Shown: piece by piece, positions 1 to 9,012 of the stretch
Numbering within the stretch: the stretch's first letter is position 1
Layout of the letters: each line of letters opens with the position of its first letter
Assembly: GCF_003382285.1 (NCBI RefSeq)
Contig: NZ_QTJR01000005.1
Span: 124,001-188,000 of the forward strand
Reading direction: 5' to 3'
DNA length: 64,000 bases
Source: Lysobacter soli
GTDB taxonomy: Bacteria; Pseudomonadota; Gammaproteobacteria; Xanthomonadales; Xanthomonadaceae
The notes under the pieces: generated by a model
Seen by the model: the letters and a program-made list of their open reading frames with translations, nothing else
Databases searched by the model: none
What the model was told of the DNA's origin: nothing
Made by a program: the position numbers and the translations under genes

Positions 1-528
1 ATGCACGCGGGCGATCTGGTCCAACGCGATCCCGCCGTGTTCGCCGTGCTCGAAGCCATGGAGCGCGAAGTCTCGCTCGATCGCATCGGCGCGTGCGGAA
101 TCCTCGCGCGGCTGGCCGACGTGCTCGCCGCGAGCATCATCCGCGCCTGGGTCGAATGCGGATGCAGCGATTCCACCGGCTGGATCGCCGCGGTGCGGTG
201 CCCGAAGGTGGGCAAGGTGATCGCCGCGATCCACGCCGAACCCGAACGCGACTGGGACGTGCCGGCCCTGGCCCGGTTGATGGGCGCCTCGCGTTCGCGC
301 TTCGCCGAAGCGTTCACGCGCACCGTCGGCGAAAGTCCCGCGCGCTATGTCGCGAAGGTGAAGATGTTCCAGGCGCGGCGCTGGATCCAGCAGGAAGGCA
401 TGCGCGTCACCGTCGCCGCCGAGCGTCTGGGCTACGACTCCGAAGCCTCCTTCAGCCGCGCCTTCAAACGCATCATGGGGATGCCGCCCAGCGCGGTGCG
501 CGCCACCGAGGAACCGCTGCGCGCGTGA
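1..528 (+). CDS. AraC-family transcriptional regulator (5' end cut by window)
   Basis: C-terminal part of an AraC/XylS-type regulator. Residues 75-170 form the double helix-turn-helix DNA-binding domain: a first HTH around LARLMGASRSRFAEAF and the family signature near the end (ASFSRAFKRIMGMPPS). The residues before this match the tail of a cupin-type sensor domain (AraC_binding/Cupin_6 group). Members of this group are usually about 300 residues long, so roughly 120 N-terminal residues lie upstream of base 1 and the ATG at base 1 is probably internal. The gene ends 81 bp before the hydrolase gene at 610, on the same strand. The ligand and target cannot be read from the sequence; regulators of this subgroup often control adjacent oxidoreductases, which would be off-window. 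Confidence 0.85.
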   Translation: MHAGDLVQRDPAVFAVLEAMEREVSLDRIGACGILARLADVLAASIIRAWVECGCSDSTGWIAAVRCPKVGKVIAAIHAEPERDWDVPALARLMGASRSRFAEAFTRTVGESPARYVAKVKMFQARRWIQQEGMRVTVAAERLGYDSEASFSRAFKRIMGMPPSAVRATEEPLRA

Positions 529-609
529 TCGATCAAAGACGGATCACGGGCGCTTAACGCCGCGTCCACCTAAGCTCCGCCGATCCCGACACGCCATCGC
601 GAAGGGGCC

Positions 610-2343
610 ATGCGCGCGGAGATCGCCGATCGGAACGGCATCGTCGCAGTGTCGCGGAAACGGTCCGCGGCTTTCGCACGGCTGGTCGCGCCGCTCTCGC
701 CGGCAGGCCTGCTGATCGGCACCGCGTTCCTCGTCGCCTCGTTCACGCCGAGCCTGATTCCACGCACGCCGACGATGCAGGGCGTGCTGGGCGGAACGGC
801 ATTCGCAGCGGGTTACGGCATCGGCGTGTTCCTCCGTTGGCTGTGGGAATACCTCGAATTGCCGCCCTCGCGAGGGCGCACGCCGTGGCGTGTGAAGCGT
901 GCGCTGTACTGGCTTTGCGCCCTCGTCGCGCTGTGGGCGCTGTGGCGCGCGCCGCATTGGCAGAACCACGTTCGCGCCGCGCTGCGCATGCCCGCCGAGG
1001 AGGGCGCCGATTCGTTCACCGTCGCGGCCGCCGCGCTGGTCGCGTTCGGAGCGTGGCTCGCCCTGGCACGCGTGCTTCGTGCGATGGCGGTGGTGTTCTC
1101 GCTTTCGCTGGCGAAGGTGCTGCCGCGACGAGTCGCCAGCGTGCTTGGCGTCTCGGCGGTGCTGGTGGTGGTGATCGTGCTGAGCAACAGCATCGTGCTG
1201 CGCATCGCACTGCAGGTCATCGACTCGTCGTTCCGCCAGGCCGATGCGCTGATTCCGCCCGACACTGCGCCACCGATCGGCGCCTTGCAAACGGGCGGCC
1301 CGCAATCGCTCATCGCATGGGAAAACCTGGGGCGGATGGGGCGCCGCTTCGTGTCGTCCGCGCCGACGGCGACGGACATCGGAGCGCTCGCCGGTGCGCC
1401 TGCACGCACGCCGCTGCGCGTGTACGCCGGCCTGCCGTCGGCGGATTCGGCGCAGGCGCGCGGGCAACTTGCGCTTGAGGAACTGAAACGCGTCGGCGGC
1501 TTCTCGCGCGGCGCGCTGGTGATCATCACGCCGACGGGAACCGGCTGGGTCGATCCGGCCGGCATCGAGGCCATCGAGTACCTGCGCCGCGGCGACGTCG
1601 CCAGCGTGGCGATGCAGTACTCGTATCTGTCGAGCCCGTTCTCGCTGATGATCGAACCCGAATACGGCGAGGAAAGCTCGCAGGCGCTGTTCGAGGCGAT
1701 CTACGGTTACTGGAGAACGCTGCCGCGCGATGCGCGCCCGCGGCTCTACCTGCACGGCCTGAGTCTGGGTGCGCTGAATTCGGAGCGCTCGCTGGAGCTG
1801 TTCGACGTGCTTGGCGATCCGCCGCAGGGCGCCTTGTGGAGCGGGCCGCCATTTGCGGCGCGGCAATGGCGTCGCATGACGCACACGCGCAATCCCGGAT
1901 CGCCCGCGTGGCTGCCGCGATTCCGCGACGGCCGCTTCGTGCGTTTCATGAACCAAGATGGATCGCCCGTGCCGACGGACGCGCCGTGGGGCCCGATGCG
2001 CGTGATGTACCTGCAGTACGCCAGCGACGCGATCACGTTCTTCGATCATCGCGATCTGTTCAGCGCGCCCGACTGGCTGCATCCTCGCGGGCCCGATGTG
2101 GCGCCGCAGATGCGCTGGTATCCGGTCGTGTCCACGATGCAGCTGGTGCTCGACATGATGCTGGCCGACGACGCGCCGATGGGCTTCGGTCACGTCTTCG
2201 CGCCGTCGCATTACGTCGCCGCGTGGCGGCAGGTCGCCGGGATCGACGACTGGTCCGAGGCGGATCTGGCGCGGCTGTCGCGCACGCTCGACGCGCGGCG
2301 TGCGGCGGAGATCGCGCGCGACGAAGACGAAGGCGGGGGCTGA
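610..2343 (+). CDS. Membrane-anchored alpha/beta-hydrolase (Abhydrolase_9 family)
   Basis: A 577-residue inner-membrane protein. About five hydrophobic segments (roughly residues 25-50, 60-80, 97-113, 137-160, 175-200) precede a hydrolase domain with the nucleophile elbow HGLSLGA (Ser385). The TPSLIPRT motif near residue 40 and the long membrane N-terminus are typical of the Abhydrolase_9_N/Abhydrolase_9 pair (PF15420/PF10081), a bacterial family without an established substrate. The ATG at 610 follows an AAGGGG ribosome site. The stop lies one base from the stop of the convergent lipoprotein gene at 2345. I infer a membrane-facing esterase or lipase; substrate unknown. Confidence 0.85.
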   Translation: MRAEIADRNGIVAVSRKRSAAFARLVAPLSPAGLLIGTAFLVASFTPSLIPRTPTMQGVLGGTAFAAGYGIGVFLRWLWEYLELPPSRGRTPWRVKRALYWLCALVALWALWRAPHWQNHVRAALRMPAEEGADSFTVAAAALVAFGAWLALARVLRAMAVVFSLSLAKVLPRRVASVLGVSAVLVVVIVLSNSIVLRIALQVIDSSFRQADALIPPDTAPPIGALQTGGPQSLIAWENLGRMGRRFVSSAPTATDIGALAGAPARTPLRVYAGLPSADSAQARGQLALEELKRVGGFSRGALVIITPTGTGWVDPAGIEAIEYLRRGDVASVAMQYSYLSSPFSLMIEPEYGEESSQALFEAIYGYWRTLPRDARPRLYLHGLSLGALNSERSLELFDVLGDPPQGALWSGPPFAARQWRRMTHTRNPGSPAWLPRFRDGRFVRFMNQDGSPVPTDAPWGPMRVMYLQYASDAITFFDHRDLFSAPDWLHPRGPDVAPQMRWYPVVSTMQLVLDMMLADDAPMGFGHVFAPSHYVAAWRQVAGIDDWSEADLARLSRTLDARRAAEIARDEDEGGG

Positions 2344-2344
2344 A

Positions 2345-2821
2345 CTACGGCTGCGGCGTGCCTTCGTCCGCCGGCGCCGTGCTGCGATCGACGATCTGCG
2401 CGTCGCGAAGTTCGCGCTTCGCATCGCGCAAGGCGCTGCCGTCGATCGGGCGGATCGAGTCGATGCGACACGACGTGCGCATGCCGGCGGTGCGAGGGAC
2501 GACGCTGTCCATCCGTGCGTTGACGTTGCCGAGCGAATTGGTGATCGAGATGCCGCCGGCCGACAGCATCGACGGACACCGGTTGCGCAGTTCGAGCAGA
2601 TGCCCGCGGCTGCCGCTGGACCACACCGCCAGCGCCTGGTCGCCCAGCGGCGTCCACTGCTGCATGCCGGTCATGCGATCCAGCCGGAACGACATCACCG
2701 GCAAGCCGGCGTGCGCGCGATACAGATCCAGGCGCTCCTGCGTGGTCAATGTCGGGCCGTGCGAACAGGCGGTCAGTGCAACCGCCGCCAGCATCGGGGC
2801 AATCAGGGCGTGAGGTTTCAT
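2345..2821 (-). CDS. DUF6491-like lipoprotein
   Basis: A 158-residue secreted lipoprotein. Its start MKPHALIAP is followed by a hydrophobic stretch and the lipobox LTAC, so Cys is near residue 19. The body contains ERLDLYRAHAG and GDQALAVW, which recur almost unchanged in the lipoprotein at 7109-7567; the two are paralogues. Family members are small Xanthomonadaceae envelope proteins of unknown function (DUF6491 is assigned from memory). An upstream ATG at 2836 is possible but would place residues before the signal peptide, so 2821 was chosen. The gene lies downstream of the glycine-zipper lipoprotein gene on the same strand, separated by a hairpin. Confidence 0.7.
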   Translation of the reverse strand: MKPHALIAPMLAAVALTACSHGPTLTTQERLDLYRAHAGLPVMSFRLDRMTGMQQWTPLGDQALAVWSSGSRGHLLELRNRCPSMLSAGGISITNSLGNVNARMDSVVPRTAGMRTSCRIDSIRPIDGSALRDAKRELRDAQIVDRSTAPADEGTPQP

Positions 2822-2880
2822 GTCGCTACCGTCCATGTCCGATGGAATCCGTGTCCGACGAACGAACGCCGACGAGATGT

Positions 2881-2907
2881 GGAACCGGCCGCGAGCCGGC
2901 CGGCTCC
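2881..2907 (-). terminator. Intergenic hairpin, possible terminator
   Basis: Two 10-base arms (2881-2890 and 2898-2907) pair completely if one G-T wobble is allowed, leaving a 7-base loop. It lies just after the stop of the glycine-zipper lipoprotein gene (2921, minus strand). No T-run follows, so it may be an attenuating or RNA-stabilising hairpin rather than a classical intrinsic terminator. Confidence 0.4.
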
Positions 2908-2920
2908 GTTTCGCGCAGGA

Positions 2921-3379
2921 TCAGCGCGTGACGCGTGTGGTCGTGCCGTCGGACGAGACCTGCACGCGATCGCCGACGCGGAACTGCTGACTCGTGCCGT
3001 CCTGCGTGACGGCGATGGTGCGTCCCGAGTCGAGTTCGACCGTGATCTCCACGCCGGCGCGCTGGTTCCGCGACATCGCGTTGCCGGCCGCGCCGCCGGC
3101 GACGGCACCGGCCACTGCGCCGGCCGTATTCGCGCGCGTGCCGCTGCCGATGGTGCTTCCGGCGATACCGCCCAGCGCCGCGCCCGTGGCGGTGCCGATG
3201 CCACGCGAGTCGTTCTGGATTGCAACATCGCGCAGGCCGCGAACCGTGCCCATCTCGACGGTGCGCGCGGCACCGACTTCCGAACGGTTGAACGTCGACG
3301 GCGTGCTGTGCGTTGCGCAGCCCGAAGCCAGGACCAGCCCGACGGCGAGCAGTGCCGCCTTGATTGCAGTGACTTTCAT
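2921..3379 (-). CDS. Glycine-zipper outer-membrane lipoprotein (SlyB/17-kDa type)
   Basis: A 152-residue lipoprotein. The signal peptide ends in a lipobox (LASGC, Cys near residue 21). The centre is a glycine zipper (GAALGGIAGSTIGSG and GAVAGAVAGGAAGN), the mark of the 17-kDa/SlyB family of outer-membrane-associated lipoproteins. The C-terminal part (RTIAVTQDG, DRVQV) resembles the small beta domain found after such zippers. The ATG at 3379 is preceded by GGAGG at a good distance, which decides the start over upstream in-frame codons. It is divergent from the MipA-like gene (230 bp between starts). The family is linked to envelope stress and integrity; the exact role is unknown. Confidence 0.85.
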   Translation of the reverse strand: MKVTAIKAALLAVGLVLASGCATHSTPSTFNRSEVGAARTVEMGTVRGLRDVAIQNDSRGIGTATGAALGGIAGSTIGSGTRANTAGAVAGAVAGGAAGNAMSRNQRAGVEITVELDSGRTIAVTQDGTSQQFRVGDRVQVSSDGTTTRVTR

Positions 3380-3609
3380 TGCGGTGCCTCCATGTCCATT
3401 CCGGCGTGGTGCCGGCCCCACAACGGCTTGCGCTTGTGGTCGCCGGATTACTCCGGTCGCAGTGACGCGATGGTGAAACGCTCGTGACGGTCCGCTGCCC
3501 GACGTGACGAAGGCTTCACGCGACGCCCACGCGAAATCAACGACTGTCGCTGCTCGTGCGCGAGGAATGCGGCGCACGCTGCGCTCGGCGTCCCCGGAGG
3601 GACGGTGCC

Positions 3610-5049
3610 ATGACGATGCCAGCGATCACCCGCCGCCGGTCGGCCGCCTTGCGGCATCGCGCCACGCTGCGCCGCCGCACGCTTGCCGCGACCTTGCTCG
3701 CCTCCATGCTCGCCACTCCAATCACGGCGTTCGCGCAGGACGCGATGATGGGCACCGTGCTCGACGAGCCGGGCAGCGCCGGGCTGGGCTTCGCGTTCCG
3801 CGCGGAATCATCGCCCTACGTCGATGGCGACACGCGCGACGACTTCCTGCCGCTGTACCTCTACGAAGGCGAGCGCTTCTTCCTGCGCGCGAACGAAGCC
3901 GGCGTGCGGATGTGGCGCAACGACACGATGGGGCTGGAAGGCTTCGTGGAACGGCGCCTGGAAGGCTATCCGGAAGACGAGGCGCCGACGTCGCTCGAAG
4001 GCATGACCGTGCGCAACACCGGCGCGGATCTCGGCGTGCGCTTCTATTTCCAGCACGATGCCTCGCGCTGGGACGCTGCCGTGCGCCACGACGTGGCGGG
4101 GCTCTCGCACGGCACGGAAGTGCGCGCCGGTTACGCGTACACGATCGAGCGCGAGCGCTGGCGCCTGCAGCCGGTGGCGATCGCGTCGTGGAGAAGCGGC
4201 GATCTCAACGACTACTACTACGGCGTCGCACCCTTCGAAGCGCGCGACGACCGTCCGGCATACGACGCGGGCGACGGATGGAACGCGACGCTGGCGCTGT
4301 ACGGGAAGTACCGCATTTTCCAGCACTGGAGCCTGGTCGGCGGCGCGTACGTGACGAAGCTTTCGTCGGAGATCACGAACAGTCCCGTCGTGGACGACGA
4401 CGTGCAGTGGGGCGTGATGGCCGGCGCCGCGTACGACTTCGGCAACGGGCAGGTGCGCTGGGACGACGACACGTCGCCGACGTACGTGAAGGTGTTCTAC
4501 GGCCGCGATACGGGTGACGGCTGCCATCTGGTGCGGATCATGACGCTCCAGTGCGTGAGCCTCAACGACGACGATCCGACCGACATCTACGGCGTGCACG
4601 TCGGCCGTCCGTTCGTATCGAAGTTCAACGGCTGGCCGCTCGACATCATCGGTTACGTCGGTCTGCTCCGGCACGACGAGAAGGGACTTCAGCCCGACGG
4701 CTGGCAGCTCGACGCGTACATGAAGGGATTCTGGTACGGCTTTCCGTGGAGTCATCGGGTGACCACGCGCGTGGGATTCGGCATCGGCGTGTCGTACGCC
4801 GAACGCGTTCCGTACAGCGAGGTGACCACGCAGGCCGAGCGCGAACGCAACACTTCCAAGCTGCTCAACTACCTGGAGCCGAGCATCGACGTCAGCGTCG
4901 GCGACCTGTTCGGCAACAAGCGCTGGCACGACGTCTACTTCGGGTTTGCGGTGTCGCACCGGTCCGGCATCTTCGCCACGTCGCAGCTGCTTGGCACCGT
5001 CGATGGTGGCTCCAACTACCTGTACGCGTACCTCGAAGCCGCGTTCTGA
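3610..5049 (+). CDS. MipA/OmpV-like outer-membrane beta-barrel protein
   Basis: A 479-residue secreted protein. An arginine-rich start and hydrophobic core end in TAFAQD, a Sec signal peptide with cleavage near residue 43. The mature part alternates short aromatic strands and loops and ends in YLYAYLEAAF, the terminal aromatic strand of an outer-membrane barrel. The repeated DxxxGLG/LGVRFYF pattern fits the MipA/OmpV family (PF06629), though at this length it is longer than typical MipA (about 250). The ATG at 3610 was chosen because GGAGGGA lies 8-9 bases upstream. It is followed after 11 bp by the AI-2E transporter gene, so the two are probably co-transcribed. Function: envelope scaffold or porin-like; substrate unknown. 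Confidence 0.75.
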   Translation: MTMPAITRRRSAALRHRATLRRRTLAATLLASMLATPITAFAQDAMMGTVLDEPGSAGLGFAFRAESSPYVDGDTRDDFLPLYLYEGERFFLRANEAGVRMWRNDTMGLEGFVERRLEGYPEDEAPTSLEGMTVRNTGADLGVRFYFQHDASRWDAAVRHDVAGLSHGTEVRAGYAYTIERERWRLQPVAIASWRSGDLNDYYYGVAPFEARDDRPAYDAGDGWNATLALYGKYRIFQHWSLVGGAYVTKLSSEITNSPVVDDDVQWGVMAGAAYDFGNGQVRWDDDTSPTYVKVFYGRDTGDGCHLVRIMTLQCVSLNDDDPTDIYGVHVGRPFVSKFNGWPLDIIGYVGLLRHDEKGLQPDGWQLDAYMKGFWYGFPWSHRVTTRVGFGIGVSYAERVPYSEVTTQAERERNTSKLLNYLEPSIDVSVGDLFGNKRWHDVYFGFAVSHRSGIFATSQLLGTVDGGSNYLYAYLEAAF

Positions 5050-5060
5050 CGGGCCGATCC

Positions 5061-6101
5061 ATGCGCGACGAACGCATCCCGGCGACCCTTGCGATGCTCC
5101 TCGGCATCAGCGCGGTGTTCGTGATCCTGCTGGCGCTGTACCTCGGGCGTTCGCTGTTCGCCCCGGTGTTCTTCGCGATCTTCATCGTCGCCATCGTGTG
5201 GCCGCTGCAGGACTTCATGGAAAAGAAGCTTCCGCGCGTGCTCGCCATGCTCGTGACCGTAGTGGTCGCTGGTGGCGTGCTGGTCACGCTGGCAGGCCTG
5301 GTGCTGTGGAGCCTCAATCGCGCCGTGCTGTGGGCCATCGGCAACGCAGCCGCATTCCAGGCGGCGTACGTGCAGATGGACACATGGTTGCAAGGGCATG
5401 GGTTGTATCTGGCCAGCGAGTTCGTGCACAACTTCGACCCGCGCTGGCTGTTCGCCGCATTGCAGCGACTCGGTGCCGGCCTGCAGTACGTCGCGAGCTT
5501 CGTGGTGGTCGCGCTGGTGTTCGTCGTCCTTGGATTGCTGGAAGTCGAACCGACGCGTCGCAAGCTCGTGCGCGCGAACAAGGTGGAGCTGGTGGCGGCG
5601 TGTCGCGCGGCGGCGGCGAAGTTCCAGCGCTACATGATCATCCGCGCCGTGATGAGCCTGGCGACCGGCCTCGGCGTGTGGGCGCTCACGTACGCCTTCG
5701 GCATGGATCTGGCGATGGAATGGGGTGTCACCGCGTTCGCGCTCAACTTCATTCCGTTCATCGGCCCGTTGTTCGCGACGATGCTCCCGACGCTGTTCGC
5801 CATCGTGCAGTTCGACAACTTCGTCGTCCCGATCGCGATCTTCGTCGGGCTGAACGTGGTGCAGTTCCTGATCGGCAGCTACCTCGAACCACGTGTGGCG
5901 GGCGACCGGTTGTCGATCTCGCCGTTCCTCGTGCTGTTCGCGGTGTTCATGTGGAGCATGCTCTGGGGCATCGCCGGCGCGTTCATCGGCGTGCCGATCC
6001 TCATCGCGGCAATGACCTTCGCCGAACACCATCCCACCGCGCGCAACTGGGCGCAGCTGCTGTCGGGCGATTCCGCGCGACGCGCCCGCGCGAACGAATG
6101 A
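5061..6101 (+). CDS. AI-2E family transporter (TqsA/YdiK/PerM type)
   Basis: A 346-residue inner-membrane protein with about seven or eight transmembrane segments, the size and layout of the AI-2E transporter family (PF01594). The characteristic C-terminal block is visible: NFIPFIGPLFATMLPTLFA, then a GSYLEPRVAGDRLSISPF motif and a final helix pair. Members export small molecules (TqsA exports autoinducer-2) or act as Na+(Li+)/H+ antiporters; the sequence cannot decide which. The ATG at 5061 lies 11 bp after the MipA-like stop, suggesting one transcript. It is followed by a small membrane protein at 6129. Confidence 0.85.
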   Translation: MRDERIPATLAMLLGISAVFVILLALYLGRSLFAPVFFAIFIVAIVWPLQDFMEKKLPRVLAMLVTVVVAGGVLVTLAGLVLWSLNRAVLWAIGNAAAFQAAYVQMDTWLQGHGLYLASEFVHNFDPRWLFAALQRLGAGLQYVASFVVVALVFVVLGLLEVEPTRRKLVRANKVELVAACRAAAAKFQRYMIIRAVMSLATGLGVWALTYAFGMDLAMEWGVTAFALNFIPFIGPLFATMLPTLFAIVQFDNFVVPIAIFVGLNVVQFLIGSYLEPRVAGDRLSISPFLVLFAVFMWSMLWGIAGAFIGVPILIAAMTFAEHHPTARNWAQLLSGDSARRARANE

Positions 6102-6128
6102 GCCAGTCCATCTGACAAGGAGGCGACC

Positions 6129-6587
6129 ATGTACCGTGTCCTGCTGCTGATCGCGATCGGTGTCGTGCTTGCGCTGGTCGGCGTGTTCCGCCTGCCGCAG
6201 TGGCCGACGGCGCAATCGACGGGCACTGTCGAAAGCTGCGCGGACCTGACGGCACCGGTCACGCGTGCGCAGGCGCGGCGCGAGCTCGAACGTCGCCGCG
6301 CCAACCTCGCGCAGGGAACCGACGCAGCACGCCTGGCCACGCGCACCGGCGACGTCGCCGAACAGCGGCGCGCCGGGGCCACCTACAGCGCGACGCGCGC
6401 GAACGAGGTGGCGGACGCGCCGTGCGTCGCCGAGCTGGAGCAGATCGCAAGCGGCGAGCGCCTGGGTGCGGCGCGGGGCGAATGGATGCGCGTGACGGCC
6501 CTGATCCTCATCGTCAGCATCGGTGCGCTGCTTGCGCTGTATTTTGGCCGGATCGCCGCGCTGCGCGGCCGCTGGCGTCGTCGCTGA
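6129..6587 (+). CDS. Small two-TM membrane protein of unknown function
   Basis: A 152-residue protein with an N-terminal hydrophobic helix (residues 3-20), a hydrophilic helical middle (about 40-115, rich in Arg, Glu and Ala, with two cysteines flanking it), a second transmembrane helix (about 121-141) and a short arginine-rich tail. It begins with ATG after a strong AAGGAGG site and follows the AI-2E transporter by 27 bp, so it probably belongs to the same transcript. The topology implies the middle lies in the periplasm. I recognise no family. It ends 3 bp from a convergent gene. Confidence 0.7.
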   Translation: MYRVLLLIAIGVVLALVGVFRLPQWPTAQSTGTVESCADLTAPVTRAQARRELERRRANLAQGTDAARLATRTGDVAEQRRAGATYSATRANEVADAPCVAELEQIASGERLGAARGEWMRVTALILIVSIGALLALYFGRIAALRGRWRRR

Positions 6588-6590
6588 TAT

Positions 6591-7112
6591 TCAGCGTGGC
6601 GCGCGGTTCTTCGACGCGAGTTCGGCGAACGACCGCGTCACCGCGCGCGCTTCCGGCACGCCGGCGCCGTTGAGGCGCGCCTGCGCATACGCCGCGAGAA
6701 CCGGCGGCAGCGCGGGAACAGCGTTGGGCGCCATGCCGTCGGTGGCGAACAACGCCGCGTCGAGCACGTCGATCACGTCCTCCGGCTGCGACTTCGCGAT
6801 GGCGTTGCGCGTCGAGAGCGCAAGACTCGCAACGCGGTCCTTGCTGAGGCCGAAGCGCGCGGAAGCACGGGTGATCGAAGCGTCCGCCCGCGGGATGCGC
6901 GGCGAGTTCGACGGCAGCGTGCCGCCGGCTTCCTCGTTCAGGAGCCGATGTCCGGGCGACATGCCGCGCTCCACCAGGGCGCCGGGTGGCGCGTCTTGGC
7001 TGCTGCGCCGGTCGAACATCGAGAACATGAGCACCGCGAGCGCGGCGAGGATCGCGATGCCGATCAGCGTGGCACGATGCGACGCGCCGCTGGAGGCATG
7101 AGGGCGTGTCAT
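6591..7112 (-). CDS. Single-TM anchored protein of unknown function
   Basis: A 173-residue protein with one transmembrane helix near the N-terminus (about residues 15-32) and a periplasmic helical domain (LSKDRVASLALSTRNAIAKS, then LPPVLAAYAQARLNG). It overlaps the upstream lipoprotein gene by four bases (ATGA), so translation is probably coupled. The three minus-strand genes 8870-6591 look like one operon. No catalytic motif is visible and I recognise no family. Confidence 0.65.
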   Translation of the reverse strand: MTRPHASSGASHRATLIGIAILAALAVLMFSMFDRRSSQDAPPGALVERGMSPGHRLLNEEAGGTLPSNSPRIPRADASITRASARFGLSKDRVASLALSTRNAIAKSQPEDVIDVLDAALFATDGMAPNAVPALPPVLAAYAQARLNGAGVPEARAVTRSFAELASKNRAPR

Positions 7113-7567
7113 GGTCCGGCTCCTTCGGCGTCGTCGACGTCGCGAAGTTCGCCCGCTGCGGATGGTTCGCGGATCGGGCTGATCAGCATGATGGGGCAGG
7201 GCGGACGCTGCATAGGCCGGGCGCCGGGCATCGACATCACGCGAACGGCATCGCGTCGCGACTGCACGCGGCCTTCGCTACGTGTGATCTGGATCGACGT
7301 GGCCGTGTCGAGGCCGGTGCACGGCGACGCGAGTTCGAGCAGGAAGCCGTTGTCGCGCCGCGGCCACACCGCCAGCGCCTGGTCGCCGAGGGCTTCCCAC
7401 CGCATGTTGCGTGCGTAGTCGATGCCCGCGACCGGCGTGCCTGCATGCTGGCGATATCGCGCGAGCCGTTCCTGCGGATCGGCGGGCGTGTGCGCGCAGG
7501 CGCACAGCAGCGCGACGGTCGCGATGGGAACGAGCCTGCACAGCGCCTCAGAAATCCGCGCGGACAT
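7109..7567 (-). CDS. DUF6491-like lipoprotein, paralogue of 2345-2821
   Basis: A 152-residue protein with a signal sequence and lipobox-like LLCACA. It shares with the 2345 lipoprotein the start motif ERLxxYRxHAG, the GDQALAVW block, an ITxSxGxV strand and a proline-rich CxI..I.P segment. Its ATG has GGAGG 9 bases upstream. The first 20 bases overlap the end of the TPR/barrel gene and its stop overlaps the start of the next gene, so the three are translationally coupled. Envelope role unknown. Confidence 0.7.
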   Translation of the reverse strand: MSARISEALCRLVPIATVALLCACAHTPADPQERLARYRQHAGTPVAGIDYARNMRWEALGDQALAVWPRRDNGFLLELASPCTGLDTATSIQITRSEGRVQSRRDAVRVMSMPGARPMQRPPCPIMLISPIREPSAAGELRDVDDAEGAGP

Positions 7568-8870
7568 TCAACCAGACCTCCGTCGAACTGTAGTTGAGCG
7601 CGACGACGTTGCTCTGGTCGCGGATGTAGAGCAGCTCCGGACGCAGCGACCAGCCGTCCGTGAAGGCCCACACGAGCCCGGCGCCGCCTTCGTACAGGTT
7701 GTCCTTGCGGCTGAACGTCGCGGCCTCGTCGCGTTCGTCCGGGTGGAAGCGGACGTCGTCGGCGCTGAAGTCGTCTCGTTCCCACCAGACGAACACGAAC
7801 GCGTCGAGCGTGTCGCTGAAGGTCCAGTCGAGGTTCGCGGTGGCGCCGAACACGTCGGAATCGCCATCGGGGCGCGACGTCGCCGTGTTGCGGCCGGCAT
7901 GCCCGGTGATGCCGAAGTTCGCCGCGCCATCGTTGAACGAGTGCGACCAGCCGACGCTGCCAGTGGTCGTGGTGCGGCTGCGATCGCGCAGCGGCCCTTC
8001 CGGGTAGCGACGGCGTTGCACCGACAGGCCCGCCGTCAGCTGCGACTCCACGTCCATGTTGTGCGTGTAGTCGAAGAATCCCGCGACGTCGTTGCGATAA
8101 TCGCCGTTGCCTCGATAACTCACGCGGCCGCGAATGCCACCGGAAAAGCGGCTGTCGTTCACTCCATGGCTCGCGGCGAAACTCCAGCGCAGGTCGCGAT
8201 CGTCGCGGGATCCGGCGTCGTACTCGCGATGGCGATAGTCGAGCGTTCCGTCGAGCGACGTGCCGTTCGAGAGCGCGTGGCTGAGTCCGCCGCCGACGCG
8301 AAGGTTGTAGAAGGTCTCGCGCCGATCGCCGCCACCGAACGTGTTCGTGCCGCGCGTGGAGTTCACGCGATAACGCCCGATCCCGGTCGCCGCGTAGCCG
8401 AACGTGCTGGTGCGCCGACCTTCATCCAGTGCTTCGCGTGCAGCGTCATCGTAGATCTGCGACTGCGTGATGAGATCGGGCGGCAGGTTCTCGAAGTGCA
8501 TCGCGATCTCGAACTGGTTGACCGCGTTCGCGTGCTGCCCCAGCGCGTGGTACGCGCGGCCGAGCGCGAGATGCGCATTCGCGTTGTCGGCGTCGAGTTC
8601 GATGCTGCGTTCGAGTGCGACGCGCGCGCGTTCGGCATCGCCTGCGCCGAGCGCGGCGCGCCCCAGGACGTACTGATAGGTCGCGTCCTGCGCGCTCGCT
8701 GATTCCTGCGGTGCGAGCCGCTCCAGCGCTTCGGCGTAGCGCTTCTGCGTGAGCAGCGACTGCGCGTCGGACAGCGCATCCTGCGCGTTCACCGCCGAGG
8801 CGGCGAGCATCGCGACACACAGGAACACGATGCGGCCAATACCACCGGGCGGTCTGTCTGGGCGTCGCAT
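7548..8870 (-). CDS. TPR-domain outer-membrane beta-barrel protein
   Basis: A 440-residue secreted protein. A signal peptide ends near AVNAQD (residue 30). Residues 31-140 are helical with at least two clear TPR units (YQYVLGRAALGAGDAERARVA and AHLALGRAYHALGQHANAVN). The remaining 300 residues form alternating amphipathic strands ending in VWLNVRADF, a barrel-terminating aromatic. The layout resembles surface lipoprotein assembly modifiers (Slam) and related TPR-barrel proteins, but identity to Slam is not evident. The ATG at 8870 has GGGAGGAGCC upstream. It heads the operon with a lipoprotein and a membrane-anchored protein. Likely role: outer-membrane export or display of a partner. Confidence 0.7.
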   Translation of the reverse strand: MRRPDRPPGGIGRIVFLCVAMLAASAVNAQDALSDAQSLLTQKRYAEALERLAPQESASAQDATYQYVLGRAALGAGDAERARVALERSIELDADNANAHLALGRAYHALGQHANAVNQFEIAMHFENLPPDLITQSQIYDDAAREALDEGRRTSTFGYAATGIGRYRVNSTRGTNTFGGGDRRETFYNLRVGGGLSHALSNGTSLDGTLDYRHREYDAGSRDDRDLRWSFAASHGVNDSRFSGGIRGRVSYRGNGDYRNDVAGFFDYTHNMDVESQLTAGLSVQRRRYPEGPLRDRSRTTTTGSVGWSHSFNDGAANFGITGHAGRNTATSRPDGDSDVFGATANLDWTFSDTLDAFVFVWWERDDFSADDVRFHPDERDEAATFSRKDNLYEGGAGLVWAFTDGWSLRPELLYIRDQSNVVALNYSSTEVWLNVRADF

Positions 8871-9012
8871 GGCTCCTCCCTGCCGTAACGGCTCGGCGCG
8901 CCAGAGCTCGGCTTCACGCGCGAGGGCTATCTGGCTGGGACACGCGTTAACGGGGTGTCAACGAGATGCGCGAGAGTGGAGGGCTTGTGCCCGTTAAGTT
9001 GCGCAGTCCGCT

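Noticed and set aside
544-2424. Minus-strand open frame of about 626 codons
   Set aside because: Antisense to the alpha/beta-hydrolase; composition of a shadow frame.
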